DNA of 64,000 bases from Gammaproteobacteria bacterium (GCA_018826295.1 JAHJZX010000012.1:1-64000), one strand, 5' to 3'; shown: positions 35,154-44,843, numbered from the stretch's first letter. Notes: generated from the letters alone by a model not told the origin. Numbers and translations are program-made.

Positions 35154-35867
35154 TTACTTTTTCTGCCGGCGAGAGGTAACTAAGCCGCAGATTGCCAGGC
35201 CGAACATGGCCAGTGTTGCCGGCTCTGGTACTGTTGGGATTCTAATTTGTTGGCGGTCGCCGATAGTGAAGTCATCAAAACCGAAAAAATCGGTGCCTGC
35301 TGCGGTGTTGCCAAAACTAATGCTGGTGTAGGCGTTATTTACGTCAATAAAGCCCCAGAACAGGTTGGCACCATTTATACCATTAATGCTGTTATCGATA
35401 ACCAGATTGGTAACGACATTATTGATATCAAGCAGGGCAACAGTGATCTGGCCATCAAAGTCACCAATGTCGGTACCAAAAAAACCAAAGGCTGAGATGG
35501 CAGTATCAAAATTGATACTAAATAGACCGCTGATTTCCCACCATTGCGAACCGCCGGCAGAGGTATTAAAACGACCCGCACCGGTGGTGTTAGCAATTTG
35601 GCCACCTCCAGTCATGGTAGCCGTAATATTTCCCGTTGAACCGGCAAACAAAATATCTAAAGGAGCAATTGTAGGTATACTGAAGCCCTCAAAATCTTCT
35701 GTGCCGACGCCTGTCAGGTTAGATAAAAAACTGGTTTGTGCCGCCGCCGGATCCGCACCTATGGCAAAAGGATCGGTTTGGTTTTCACCAAAAAATATAA
35801 TGGGTGCAGCCTGCGCACTAATGGCTGATCCTGCCAGTAGCAGTGCTGCTAAACATGTTTTTTTCAT
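35154..35867 (-). CDS. PEP-CTERM sorting-domain protein
   Basis: A 237-residue exported protein with a signal peptide (about residues 1-20, ending SAQAA). The Asn/Gly/Phe-rich beta body has repeated FFG and GFDDF-type segments. The canonical C-terminal signal TVPEPATLAMFGLAICGLVT is followed by SRRQKK. Exosortase (EpsH-type) would cut after the PEP motif and anchor or release the protein into the matrix. The body resembles the other PEP-CTERM protein of the window only in general composition. Confidence 0.9.
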   Translation of the reverse strand: MKKTCLAALLLAGSAISAQAAPIIFFGENQTDPFAIGADPAAAQTSFLSNLTGVGTEDFEGFSIPTIAPLDILFAGSTGNITATMTGGGQIANTTGAGRFNTSAGGSQWWEISGLFSINFDTAISAFGFFGTDIGDFDGQITVALLDINNVVTNLVIDNSINGINGANLFWGFIDVNNAYTSISFGNTAAGTDFFGFDDFTIGDRQQIRIPTVPEPATLAMFGLAICGLVTSRRQKK

Positions 35868-36181
35868 AGTAAAAGTCCTTATTCTCGATTGCTGATATTC
35901 TTATAAAACAGTTACTGCAGTTATGTTGAAGCAACTAACAGACCAATGTTTATAGTCTAATAAAATCAGTTTGTTAGTGTGTTTTTGAAGTCGGGTTTTA
36001 GTTGGCTTGTAAAAAAACAAGACGGTTATACCGCTTTGATGCAGCTGGTAAAATTTGGTAGTCAGGTTAAACAGCAGGGTATTAGCTGTGGTTAGTACAA
36101 AAAGCAGTTTTCTGCTTAAATAAAAACTGTCTGGTGTTACACAACGTAGCTAACAGAGGGTTCTCTATCGGAGGTTGCACT
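35868..36181. other. divergent intergenic region
   Basis: This 314-bp gap separates the leftward PEP-CTERM gene and the rightward DUF6482 gene. It is AT-rich and must hold both promoters; I see no strong inverted repeat or RNA gene. The CGGAGG at 36168-36173 is the ribosome binding site of the DUF6482 gene. Confidence 0.45.
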
Positions 36182-36490
36182 ATGCCTTATCATCGTGTTG
36201 CACATTTAAATCATCAGGATGTTCGCATTAATGAACTGGTTATCCATTCGTTTGAAATGGGGGTATACCTGGCAGAAGCCGATTACGACGGCCGTATGGC
36301 ATTTTTGGTAAACGACGATAATAAACCGCAACAGTTTCACAGCTTAGATGAAGTAAAGCTGGCGTTGGACCGCTGCACTATTTACCAAGCGTATTTAGTG
36401 CACCAGTCGGCTTATGATGAAATGTGCGGTGGCGCAGACAAAGGAGACAACACATTGAAAGTGCCTATATTTGTGCCTGGAGTTGGCTGA
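36182..36490 (+). CDS. DUF6482-type small protein
   Basis: A 102-residue cytoplasmic protein with conserved segments VYLAEADYDGRMAFLVNDD, QQFHSLDEVKLALD and AYLVHQSAYDEMCG, typical of the small DUF6482 family of gammaproteobacteria. Function unknown. The start is set at the ATG with CGGAGG 8 nt before; the frame is open further upstream but lacks support. It ends 6 bp before the convergent pyruvyl transferase gene. Confidence 0.75.
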   Translation: MPYHRVAHLNHQDVRINELVIHSFEMGVYLAEADYDGRMAFLVNDDNKPQQFHSLDEVKLALDRCTIYQAYLVHQSAYDEMCGGADKGDNTLKVPIFVPGVG

Positions 36491-36496
36491 TTAATA

Positions 36497-37657
36497 TCAG
36501 CTTATTGCCTGATACAAGCGTTGCCACATAGCACTGTTTTGTTGTTTTAACAGTGCGGCGCGCTGCTTTACCTCTGTTTCCAGTATGGTTTTGCTGTCAA
36601 GCAGGTGTTGCAAAGCACTGAGTAAACTTTGTTCACTAAGCTCGGCGACACAATAATCGCCCATGCCAAAATCTGACATCATGGCGTGATATTTATGGCT
36701 CCAACTGGTCGCGATACAGGGCACACCCTGGCTAAGCGCATTGACCGCGCCGTGAAAGCGCGAGCTAATTGCCAGTTCAGCTTTGCCGATAAAGGCTTTA
36801 ACGGCCAGTGGATCTTCGATCTGAATTATTGTGCATGGTGCTTTAGCGGCAATTTCTTCACACAGTTGTGCATCTTCTTTGCCTTCATGGTTTACCAGTA
36901 CGCATTGCATACCTTCGGCGGCCAGCTTATTGGCTGCAGCAGCAAAGGCGGCAATATAGTCAAACCGTTGTTGCTCGGCATTGGCATGGTTAAACTTCGA
37001 CACCACTTTGTTGTTTGGAATAAGCGCCGCATAAGGGCCTGGCATTAATGGCATTTCGTGGTTAGCCCGGGCAGTTAAGCTAACGGTGAAGTCCGGCGTC
37101 AGTACTACCGAGTCCGGCAGGTTTGGTATACAGCTTTGCAGATGTTGTAGCGACACCGGGTCGCGGACAAAAATCAACCGTGCGTGCTGAATAATATCGC
37201 GCATCGCCGCCTTACTGTCAGCAGATGTAAAAGGGCCAAAGGCTTGTGGCATAAACACAAAGGGTTTGCCGGCTTTAGCAAAACGTACTACCTCTTTAGC
37301 GGTATTTTGTAAAAAACGCAGTGGCCACTGATCGCCATAGGCAAAACCGCTGGCTTCCAGCACCAGATCAACCTGGCGTTCGCTTAGCATGCCGTAGCGG
37401 TTAAATAAGCGCTGCACAGCGCCTGGCAACTTGCCAATAAGCGGTGTCAGATCCAGGCCGCCACGACGGAAAGACAACTTTTGCCAGGCACCTAAACGTG
37501 CCCGCTCCGGATAGGGCAAATTAGGGCCGGGCGACAACACCAGCTCGACCGGGCGTGGCAGTTGTTTTAACCCCTGCAGACAGGCCAGCAACATTAAATA
37601 GGCGCCTTTATTGCGAAACTGTACACCTTTAATTTCAACGAAAAGCGGTTTGTTCAT
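36497..37657 (-). CDS. polysaccharide pyruvyl transferase family protein
   Basis: A 386-residue protein of the WcaK/CsaB family, which adds pyruvate ketals to sugar residues of surface polysaccharides using phosphoenolpyruvate. Family features: N-terminal VEIKGVQFRNKGAYLMLLAC, LVLEASGFAYGDQW, FVFMPQAFGPF, and the C-terminal ISSRFHGAVNALSQGVPCIA followed by WSHKYHAMMSDFG. AGGTGA precedes the ATG. Its position next to the wecA-like gene places it in the polysaccharide locus. Confidence 0.85.
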   Translation of the reverse strand: MNKPLFVEIKGVQFRNKGAYLMLLACLQGLKQLPRPVELVLSPGPNLPYPERARLGAWQKLSFRRGGLDLTPLIGKLPGAVQRLFNRYGMLSERQVDLVLEASGFAYGDQWPLRFLQNTAKEVVRFAKAGKPFVFMPQAFGPFTSADSKAAMRDIIQHARLIFVRDPVSLQHLQSCIPNLPDSVVLTPDFTVSLTARANHEMPLMPGPYAALIPNNKVVSKFNHANAEQQRFDYIAAFAAAANKLAAEGMQCVLVNHEGKEDAQLCEEIAAKAPCTIIQIEDPLAVKAFIGKAELAISSRFHGAVNALSQGVPCIATSWSHKYHAMMSDFGMGDYCVAELSEQSLLSALQHLLDSKTILETEVKQRAALLKQQNSAMWQRLYQAIS

Positions 37658-37680
37658 GAGTCACCTGAAATACAAAGTTA

Positions 37681-38751
37681 TTATTTAATCGTTTGACGTT
37701 GTTCCAGTACCTTGTGCCGCAGTTTTGAAACAATGCGCCAGATATGCTGCAACAGATATAAATAAGCAGCAAACAGCAGTAAAAACAGCAGCAGCATAAA
37801 ATAGTCCGGCAGTAGCAGGTATTCGCCGATAATACCGATACAGGCAAAAATACAGGCCAATGAAGTAATAAGCGCCAGTGACTCGCGTGAGGTTAAACCA
37901 AGGCGCAGCGAGATATGGTGCAGATGTTCACGGTCGGCGACAAAGGGCGATTGCCCCTTGCGAATTCGCCTTAGCATGATGGCGACCATATCCATCAGTG
38001 GAATGGCAATGATCCACAGCGCCGTTACCGGACGGAAACTGGCAGTTTCGCTTTGGGTGCCAAGCAGTAATAACCAGATCACGCTAAGACCAATTAACAT
38101 ACTGCCGGCATCGCCCATAAAAATACGATAACCGGGGAGCAAATTCAGATTACAGGCCAGATAAGGCAACATGGCCAGCGCCAGTAACCAGGCCAGGCCA
38201 GCGTAGGTTTGCTGGCCCCACAGTGACATAAAAATGGCAATACTGATAAAGCTAACCAGGCTTAACATACCGGCCAAACCGTCGATACCGTCTGTCATAT
38301 TAAAGGCATTGATGGCCGCAATCACCGCCAGCAACGTTACCGGCAGGCCAAATACGCCCAGCTCAATAACGCCAAAGCCAAACAGATTACCCAGGCTGGA
38401 CAGATGCAAGTCCAGGCTGTAGGTCATGCCCAGCGCCACTAAAGTTTGTACCGCCAAACGTAGTTTAACGCTCAGATCCAGATAGTCATCAAACACCCCA
38501 AGCAACACTATGCTGCCGGTGCAGAGTAAAAAGTACAGCGGCTGCAGCGTCGTGTCGGCAAATAACAGTAATGCCAGTGCCAGGCCACAATAGGTGGCGA
38601 TACCGCCAACAAGCGGCACTGCGCCCTGATGTTGTTTACGCCCGCGCGGTATGTCAACCAGTCCCACCCGCACGGCAACAGGCCGCAGCACAGCAATTGC
38701 CATACAAGCACAGATAAAGGCGCTGCTAAACATCAGTAGGGATTGCTGCAT
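37681..38751 (-). CDS. wecA: undecaprenyl-phosphate glycosyl-1-phosphate transferase (WecA/MraY family)
   Basis: An integral membrane enzyme that starts polysaccharide assembly by transferring GlcNAc-1-P (or a related sugar-1-P) to undecaprenyl phosphate. It has about ten hydrophobic helices. Catalytic motifs are FGVFDDYLDL-like (LLGVFDDYLDLSVK), NAFNMTDGIDGLAG, GDAGSMLIG and the DREHLHHISLRLG His motif of WecA-type enzymes. The ATG at MQQSLLMFSS is chosen; one 12 codons upstream is possible. No strong ribosome binding site at either. The downstream WecG-like transferase fits as the next step. Confidence 0.88.
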   Translation of the reverse strand: MQQSLLMFSSAFICACMAIAVLRPVAVRVGLVDIPRGRKQHQGAVPLVGGIATYCGLALALLLFADTTLQPLYFLLCTGSIVLLGVFDDYLDLSVKLRLAVQTLVALGMTYSLDLHLSSLGNLFGFGVIELGVFGLPVTLLAVIAAINAFNMTDGIDGLAGMLSLVSFISIAIFMSLWGQQTYAGLAWLLALAMLPYLACNLNLLPGYRIFMGDAGSMLIGLSVIWLLLLGTQSETASFRPVTALWIIAIPLMDMVAIMLRRIRKGQSPFVADREHLHHISLRLGLTSRESLALITSLACIFACIGIIGEYLLLPDYFMLLLFLLLFAAYLYLLQHIWRIVSKLRHKVLEQRQTIK

Positions 38752-38939
38752 TATCTTGTCCGTTTTTGTCTGCCATACACTGTGCATGCTGCGCCTGGCA
38801 TCATTCAGCAGGGCGTCAGCTAAAATAAGTTACTAATACTAACCGTAGCTTAAGCGCAATGCGCTATAAACTAAGTGTTTTTTTTTCTCACAACACGTAT
38901 TGTACACAGCCGGTACGGCTGCCAGGAAGAATTCTCAGC

Positions 38940-39995
38940 GTGCAAACTATTAAGCCAAATATTCTTATTATCAGTAATATGGGCGCTAAGCCTTCAGCGC
39001 CGTTTCAGGGCAAATTTGTCCATAATCAGGTGTGGGCACTGGCCCCGCTTAACCCTGCTTATCATTATATGCGCTGGCATAGTGACTCTTTGCTGAACAA
39101 ATTATTAAAGTATCCGGTGTTTTTACTCGATTTTATCTGGCGTTTTCTGCTCAGCCGCCGCCGTTTTGATATTGTGCATGTGCATTATTTTTATCCCACC
39201 ATTTACCTGGCGTTACTATATCGTGCACTGCGTAACCGCAGGCTAAAAATAGTTGTTACCTGCCACGGTAGTGATATTTATTTGTATCAAAGGCCGGCTA
39301 AACTATACCGCTATTGTGCTACTAAGGTTGATCAATGGATCTTTGCCAGTAGCGCTTTGCGCAAGCAATTTAGCTTGCCGGTTAAACGCGCTGTGGTACT
39401 TAGCGCCGGTATTGCCGAGCTGTATGGCCAGAGTGAGCCTCTGAGCTGGCAGCAAAAAAGCATTGATCTGTTGTACGTCGGCAGCCTCGATGTCAACAAA
39501 GGTATGGACCGCTTATTAACCATCTTGCCAGAGCTGGCAGATAAAAAAGTCGTTATTGCCGGCAGCGGCCCGATGTTGAGCGCCTTGCAGCATGCAGCCA
39601 GGCAGTTTCCTAACGTGTTAGTTGTCGGGCCAAAAGACAGCAATGCGTTAAAACAGTTATACAGCCAGGCGCGTTGTTTTATCAGTTTATCGCGACATGA
39701 AGCTTTTGGTCTGGTGATGGCAGAAGCAATGGCAAGTTATACGCCGGTTATTGCCACCGCTACCGACGGCGCGGCAGAGCAACTTCAGCACGGCGTTAAT
39801 GGCTATGTTGTTAGTCAGCATAATGATGAACAACAGATCTGCAGCGGTTTACTAAAAGCGATTAATGAATTGTTCCAGTCGCCACAGCAGTATCATGCTA
39901 TGCAACTGGCGGCGTGGCGTAGTGCTCAGCCGTATTTACTGAGTAATATTGCCCGGCAGTTGCAGCAGTTATATCAGGAGTTAGCGGATGAATGA
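38940..39995 (+). CDS. glycosyltransferase family 4 (GT-B)
   Basis: A retaining glycosyltransferase for the surface polysaccharide. Features: IVHVHYFYPT, VVTCHGSDIYLY, the nucleotide-sugar-binding core DLLYVGSLDVNKGMDRLL and the catalytic Glu region LSRHEAFGLVMAEAMA (the EX7E motif). The N-terminal boundary is uncertain: a GTG at 38940 follows a GGAAG and leads directly into KPNILIISNMG, the normal first strand, while an ATG at 38859 would add 27 residues without family character. The gene overlaps the next one by 8 bp. Confidence 0.86.
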   Translation: MQTIKPNILIISNMGAKPSAPFQGKFVHNQVWALAPLNPAYHYMRWHSDSLLNKLLKYPVFLLDFIWRFLLSRRRFDIVHVHYFYPTIYLALLYRALRNRRLKIVVTCHGSDIYLYQRPAKLYRYCATKVDQWIFASSALRKQFSLPVKRAVVLSAGIAELYGQSEPLSWQQKSIDLLYVGSLDVNKGMDRLLTILPELADKKVVIAGSGPMLSALQHAARQFPNVLVVGPKDSNALKQLYSQARCFISLSRHEAFGLVMAEAMASYTPVIATATDGAAEQLQHGVNGYVVSQHNDEQQICSGLLKAINELFQSPQQYHAMQLAAWRSAQPYLLSNIARQLQQLYQELADE

Positions 39996-40749
39996 GGTAA
40001 AACACAGTGAGACGGTGCAAGCTGCGCCCGTTGGTGTGCCGTTGGTGCAGGTCGGGCCGGTACAGGTAGCAGCCTTTAGCGATATGCAGCAACTGCTGGA
40101 AACTGTGCTGCCGGATGATGCCAGCGTCTTTGCCGGTTCGGCCATTGCCATTAATCCGGAAAAAATTATGTCAGCCATGCGTGATAATCAGCTGTCGCAG
40201 GTTATTGCTGCTGCCGACATCCGTTATGCCGACGGCATAGGCGTGGTAAAAGTGATGCGCCAGCGCTTGGGGCAGCGGGTACAGCGTATTCCCGGCTGTG
40301 AGTTATGGCAGCAACTAATGCTTAGAGCCGCCCGGCTTAACACGCCGGTGTTTATTGTCGGCGCCAGGCCGGACGTTAACCGGCAAACCGCGCTAAAGCT
40401 GCAGGCACAGCAGGTTAACCTGGTTGGCGCGGTGGATGGTTATTTTACTGACGAAGCGGCGCTTATTGCTCAAATTAAGCAAAGTGGTGCCCGCATTGTC
40501 AGTGTGGCGATGGGATCGCCGAAGCAGGAATTGCTTATCCAACGTATCCGCTCTCAGCATCCGGATTGTTTTTATATGGGCGTGGGCGGTACCTATGATG
40601 TATTTACCGGCAATGTAAAACGGGCGCCGCCGCTTTGGTGTAAGCTGAATCTGGAATGGGCCTACCGCTTGTTAGCCCAGCCCAGCCGCATTGGCCGCCA
40701 ACTGGGGCTGGCACGTTATGTCTGGTGGTATTGGACCGGTAAAATCTGA
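39988..40749 (+). CDS. WecG/TagA/CpsF family glycosyltransferase
   Basis: A 253-residue GT26 enzyme that adds the second sugar, such as ManNAc(A), to the lipid-linked GlcNAc made by WecA-type enzymes. Signature segments: AINPEKIMSAMRD, ADGIGVVKVMRQRLGQRVQR, VFIVGARPDVN, VSVAMGSPKQELLIQR and GVGGTYDVFTGNVKRAP. The 8-bp overlap with the GT4 gene and the divergent wecA-like gene support a shared repeat-unit pathway. Confidence 0.92.
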   Translation: MNEVKHSETVQAAPVGVPLVQVGPVQVAAFSDMQQLLETVLPDDASVFAGSAIAINPEKIMSAMRDNQLSQVIAAADIRYADGIGVVKVMRQRLGQRVQRIPGCELWQQLMLRAARLNTPVFIVGARPDVNRQTALKLQAQQVNLVGAVDGYFTDEAALIAQIKQSGARIVSVAMGSPKQELLIQRIRSQHPDCFYMGVGGTYDVFTGNVKRAPPLWCKLNLEWAYRLLAQPSRIGRQLGLARYVWWYWTGKI

Positions 40750-40757
40750 GGCAAAAA

Positions 40758-41666
40758 ATGACGAATAATAACGCAGCAGCAATGCCACTGATCAGTGTCT
40801 ATATGCCAACCTTCAACCGGGCGCAGATGGCAATAAGTGCCATTGAATCGGTATTGGCGCAGGACTATCCGAATATTGAGTTACTGGTTGTCGATGATGC
40901 TTCAACCGACGATACCTGGGCGGTTCTGACCAACAAATATATTAACGAGGCACGCATCCGCTTTTTCCGCCAGAGTAAAGGCCAGGGCGCCTGTGCAGCC
41001 CGTAATCGGGCTATCAGCGAGGCAAAAGGCGACTTTGTTACCGGTATTGACGATGACGATGAATTCTTACCACATCGTTTAAGCAGCCTGTATCAGGCCT
41101 ATGATGACAACTACAGCTGTGTTTGCAGTGGTTATATATGGGATTATGGGTCGGTGCAAAAAACACTGTACGCCAGGCGCGATGTGGTTAACTTAACCCA
41201 ACTGCTGGACTTACATACCTTGTCTAATCAAGCCCTGGTAAAACGCGAGCGTATGCTGGCGCTTGGCGGTTTTGATACTGGCCTGGCTGCATTTCAGGAT
41301 TACGATATGTGGGTGCGGGTGGTGCAGGCTTATGGCCCGGCATTGCGTATTGCACAGCCCAGCTACAAGGTTAACGTCGGCCATGAATTGGGCCGGATCA
41401 CCAACTCACCGAAACGGTTGGATGCGCACAAACAGTTTGTCGCCAAGCATCGGGTGCATATGAGTGAGCGTAATTTACAAAACCAAATGTTTTATCGGCA
41501 GATGATGCAACAAAGCCCAATGTCGCTGCCTGCGTTGCTAAGCAGTATCCGCTATGGTCTGGTTAAGCTGAAATGGCGTTACTACCTGAAACACAAACTG
41601 GGAATACTAAGCCGCTGGCGTATTAAACTGCTGAGTAAAGGTGTCATGGGGTTGTTTAAAAAATAA
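40758..41666 (+). CDS. glycosyltransferase family 2 (GT-A)
   Basis: A 302-residue inverting glycosyltransferase. It has the GT-A opening ISVYMPTFNRAQMAISAIES, the nucleotide-binding LLVVDDASTDDTW, GACAARNRAI, and the metal-binding DXD in GIDDDDEFLPHRL. DYDMWVRVVQAYG contains the acidic catalytic region. It presumably adds one sugar of the repeat unit at the inner membrane. The stop overlaps the next ATG (TAATG). Confidence 0.9.
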   Translation: MTNNNAAAMPLISVYMPTFNRAQMAISAIESVLAQDYPNIELLVVDDASTDDTWAVLTNKYINEARIRFFRQSKGQGACAARNRAISEAKGDFVTGIDDDDEFLPHRLSSLYQAYDDNYSCVCSGYIWDYGSVQKTLYARRDVVNLTQLLDLHTLSNQALVKRERMLALGGFDTGLAAFQDYDMWVRVVQAYGPALRIAQPSYKVNVGHELGRITNSPKRLDAHKQFVAKHRVHMSERNLQNQMFYRQMMQQSPMSLPALLSSIRYGLVKLKWRYYLKHKLGILSRWRIKLLSKGVMGLFKK

Positions 41667-42949
41667 TGTTCAGTGCTGGCATCTTACTGCAACGGCAACA
41701 AGCCACAGACAAGCTGTTATGTTGGCTGATGCCTTGGTTCTTGCTGATAGACTGTATCAACGGTGCCTTGCTGCAGCTCTCTGGCAGCAGCTATGGGCTT
41801 TCGGCCGCCTACAAACTGACGTTACTGTTACTGATGGCGTACAGCACCTGGTTGCGGCAGCCGAAATACCTATTGGCTTTGCTGCTGGCTCTGCTTTTAA
41901 TGCTGGCCGGGCCGGCGCTGCACTGGCCACAGCTGCCTTTGCGCTGGATGCTGGCAGACATGCAGCTGGCGCTTAAAGTGCTAAGCCCGCTGTTGGCACT
42001 GTTATATCTGGTTGGCCTGGCACAAAATTCTGCTCCGTTAGCCAAACGCCTGTTGTTACATACGGTGTGGCTCAGTGCTGTGGTGTTGCTGCTGAATACC
42101 CTGGCCGGTGCGGCAGGTTTGGGCTTTAGCGCTTATCAGCCTTTAGAGGGCGTAGCGCAGACATTTTTGGGCATAAAAGGCTTTTTTTATTCGACCAATG
42201 AGTTATCGGCGGTGCTGCTGGTGATCAGCTGCGCTTGTCTGGTGCTAAGCTGGCCGCAGCATAAAGTGAATTATGTGCTGATCAGCTGCTGCGCTGTGCT
42301 GCTGGCAGTGCTGATGCTGACCAAAACCGGGGTATTTGGTGTCGCCTTGCAGGTTATTTTCATACCGCTGCTGATGCAAGACGCTGCATTTTGGCTGCGA
42401 CAACGCCGTGTTTTGTTGATAGCCGCAGCGTTGCTGCTGGCAGTGCTAATGCTGTTGCTGCTACACGGCCAATATTTACTGCAGCTGTTGGGTATTTACG
42501 ACAAACTGAATTTCGTTTACCAACAACGTGGCCTCAGCGGTATTTTGCTGTCATCGCGTGACTATTATGCCAGCCGGATCTGGCAAACTGCGGCCGACAA
42601 CTACCCTGACTGGCAGCGTCTGGCCGGGTTGGGGCAGGGCGCTATAGCGCTGCAGCTAAAAAAATACTTTGCCGAGCTGGACTGGTTTGATCTGCTGATT
42701 TTCCATGGCCTGGCCGGTTTGCTCAGTGCAGCACTGGTGTTTGCCGCCTTTATCCGCCACAGCTGGCAGCAGCGTAATTATGGTGCCGGGCGCAGTGTGC
42801 TGTTACTTAACCTGCTGCTAGTGTTGGTGTCGTCACTGGCCGGGCATGTACTGACTTCAGGTATGCTATGGCTGCCCTGGGCGATGTGTAATGCATTGTT
42901 GTGGCAACAGGGTGTTGGCAAAGAGAGAGCGAATGAAAGATATACTTGA
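41666..42949 (+). CDS. O-antigen polymerase/ligase-like membrane protein
   Basis: A 427-residue protein with about eleven hydrophobic helices and a large periplasmic loop in the second half (residues about 265-345, with GIYDKLNFVYQQRGLSGIL and SSRDYYASRIWQ). This is the layout of Wzy polymerases and WaaL ligases. Sequence conservation in that group is very low, so polymerase versus ligase cannot be decided. Its place amid glycosyltransferase genes favours Wzy. It is very Leu-rich. It overlaps the next gene by 17 bp. Confidence 0.75.
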   Translation: MFSAGILLQRQQATDKLLCWLMPWFLLIDCINGALLQLSGSSYGLSAAYKLTLLLLMAYSTWLRQPKYLLALLLALLLMLAGPALHWPQLPLRWMLADMQLALKVLSPLLALLYLVGLAQNSAPLAKRLLLHTVWLSAVVLLLNTLAGAAGLGFSAYQPLEGVAQTFLGIKGFFYSTNELSAVLLVISCACLVLSWPQHKVNYVLISCCAVLLAVLMLTKTGVFGVALQVIFIPLLMQDAAFWLRQRRVLLIAAALLLAVLMLLLLHGQYLLQLLGIYDKLNFVYQQRGLSGILLSSRDYYASRIWQTAADNYPDWQRLAGLGQGAIALQLKKYFAELDWFDLLIFHGLAGLLSAALVFAAFIRHSWQQRNYGAGRSVLLLNLLLVLVSSLAGHVLTSGMLWLPWAMCNALLWQQGVGKERANERYT

Positions 42950-43634
42950 ACCTTTAATGTTTCCGCAAAATATAATGCTGTACGCTCTGTTACTGGCTTG
43001 TTGCTGCTATCGCAAAAAAGGCCTCTGGCTGTTGCTGGCGTTTTATTATCTGGCCGGTAACAGTTTTGTGGCCAATCAGCTGCGGGACTGGTATGGCAGT
43101 TACAGCAGCAGCTACACCTTAAGCGCCCAAAGCACTGTGGTGGTGCTGGGCTGTGGTGGTTCTGAGGCGGCATTGCCAGCCTGTGCTAAAGCGCGCTTGC
43201 AGCAGTTGGCTGCTTTAATGCCGGATGGCGGCAGCGTTATTATTACCAGCCGTTACTGTCAGCCTTATGTTGATTATTTGCTGTCTATGCCAGGCAATTA
43301 CGCTATTGATTGTTTTTTTGGTGGCGATAATACCTATAAAGAATTTAATAGCTTAGCAGCGAGGCCGCAGCTTAAACCAGATTATATTCTGACCAGCGAT
43401 TTTCATGCCTGGCGGGTAACGCAGCTGACTGAATATCATGGTTTCACTGCCAAAGTGGTGGCCAGTTCCAGCCAGACTTTTCGTCCACTTAACTGCAGCT
43501 ACAATTGCTTTATTACCGTCAACCTGAGTAACTTTGATTTTTACAGCAAGCTGATGTCGGAATTTGCCAGCTATGCTGTTTTTGTGCTTAGCCGTAACCG
43601 GACCGACTGGTATCAGCCGGATGCCGTATTATAA
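42933..43634 (+). CDS. DUF218 (YdcF/SanA-like) membrane-associated protein
   Basis: A 233-residue protein with two N-terminal membrane segments and a Rossmann-like DUF218 domain. Family features are TVVVLGCGGSEAALPACAKA with a replaced core, GGSVIITSRYCQPYVDYLL and YILTSDFHAWRVTQ (the conserved T-S-x-x-H-x-x-R motif). SanA/ElyC members affect envelope polysaccharide metabolism. The start is the ATG with AGAGAG upstream and overlaps the polymerase-like gene. Its last 22 bp overlap the 3' end of the convergent PAS gene. Confidence 0.75.
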   Translation: MKDILEPLMFPQNIMLYALLLACCCYRKKGLWLLLAFYYLAGNSFVANQLRDWYGSYSSSYTLSAQSTVVVLGCGGSEAALPACAKARLQQLAALMPDGGSVIITSRYCQPYVDYLLSMPGNYAIDCFFGGDNTYKEFNSLAARPQLKPDYILTSDFHAWRVTQLTEYHGFTAKVVASSSQTFRPLNCSYNCFITVNLSNFDFYSKLMSEFASYAVFVLSRNRTDWYQPDAVL

Positions 43635-44755
43635 GGCGGAACGGGCGCCGCTTTGTTGGCAGCACCCAGAGCCATGGCTGAGCCTAGCCATTTTTCTACC
43701 TTGCCGTCAGTGTCGTTGACGGCAACGGCCTTGACCAGATGCCAGACATAATTCCCGTCCAGCCGGCGCATACGAAACTCTATGCTGTAAGCATCGCCGC
43801 TTTGTACACAGTGCTGCCAATGAGCCATAACGGCGTCACGTTCGTCCGGGTGCACTATGTCAAGCCAGTCGTGCAGCAGCTCTTTTTCCGCTTTGCCAGT
43901 GAAGGTCGTCACGGTTTGATTAACCAAAGTTAGGTTGCCGCCGCTGTCTGCAGTCCAGACCATAATGGGCATACTGTCGGCCCATTGCTTAAACTGCTGT
44001 TGTTGTTGCGCCAGCCGCATGCTGATTTGATGCGCTGAGTTAACGTCCTGCACTATACCTTGCATGCCGTTGCCGATATCCGATGCGGGATAGCCGACTA
44101 TACGCAACCAGTGGGTTTTGTTGTCCTCAAGCCGGTAAGCGCAGTCTATATCAAAGGCTTGTTGCAAATCGATGCAATCACTTAGCAGTTGCTGTAAAGC
44201 CAGCTGATATGGGCTGTGAAACAAGGCACTGAACTGGCTTATGGTTAGCCGGTTGCGGCTGCTTGCCGGTAACAAGGCTTTGGCTTCAGCAGACAGTGAC
44301 AACTTATGATTGTGTGGATCAAAGGTCCAGCGACCAAAATGCGTCAGTTGGTTAATTAACTGCATCTGTTGTTGTTGCCGTAGCATATTAACCTGTTGCC
44401 TTGCCTGCTGCATTTGCAGCACTATGGCCGCACGCATTTGCAGGTAAATCAGCAGCAGGCATATACAGGCGCCGATGCGGTTAGCTAACACATAACCGAA
44501 TGCAAAACCTTGCGGGGCGGCCGGGGAAATAAGAATACCTAATATAATTAGCAGTATAGCGCTGTAAAAGCAGAAGTTTAATAAACGTAGTTTATTGGTG
44601 AGGCTGGCTAACAGCAGCAGCGGGGCATATAAAAAACCATGTGCAAAACCAAGCTGGGTTTGGCTATCAGCAGCAAATAACAACAGCATCAGCAGATATA
44701 TCAGGTACTGGCTGTTGTCGCTATCCCTAAGCTGTTCGATCCATTGGCTTATCAC
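43613..44755 (-). CDS. membrane protein with two PAS domains and no output domain
   Basis: A 380-residue protein with four to five hydrophobic helices (about residues 18-118), a Gln/Met-rich coiled coil (about 118-135) and two PAS domains. The first (about 140-240) has a PAC end. The second (about 255-370) has MPIMVWTADSGGNLTLVNQT, LHDWLDIVHPDERDAVMAHW and RMRRLDGNYVWHLVKAVAVN. The chain stops 16 residues after the last PAC strand, with no kinase, GGDEF, EAL or methyl-accepting part. It may be a truncated sensor or a sensory adaptor. A 3' overlap with the DUF218 gene is consistent with a shortened end. Confidence 0.8.
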   Translation of the reverse strand: MISQWIEQLRDSDNSQYLIYLLMLLLFAADSQTQLGFAHGFLYAPLLLLASLTNKLRLLNFCFYSAILLIILGILISPAAPQGFAFGYVLANRIGACICLLLIYLQMRAAIVLQMQQARQQVNMLRQQQQMQLINQLTHFGRWTFDPHNHKLSLSAEAKALLPASSRNRLTISQFSALFHSPYQLALQQLLSDCIDLQQAFDIDCAYRLEDNKTHWLRIVGYPASDIGNGMQGIVQDVNSAHQISMRLAQQQQQFKQWADSMPIMVWTADSGGNLTLVNQTVTTFTGKAEKELLHDWLDIVHPDERDAVMAHWQHCVQSGDAYSIEFRMRRLDGNYVWHLVKAVAVNDTDGKVEKWLGSAMALGAANKAAPVPPYNTASG

Positions 44756-44843
44756 AGGTTGTACCGACTATTGCGTTTGGGTAATTATGGTACAACCGTT
44801 AGTAATGTAAAAATTTAATGTTTAAAAAAACTGATAACGTGGC

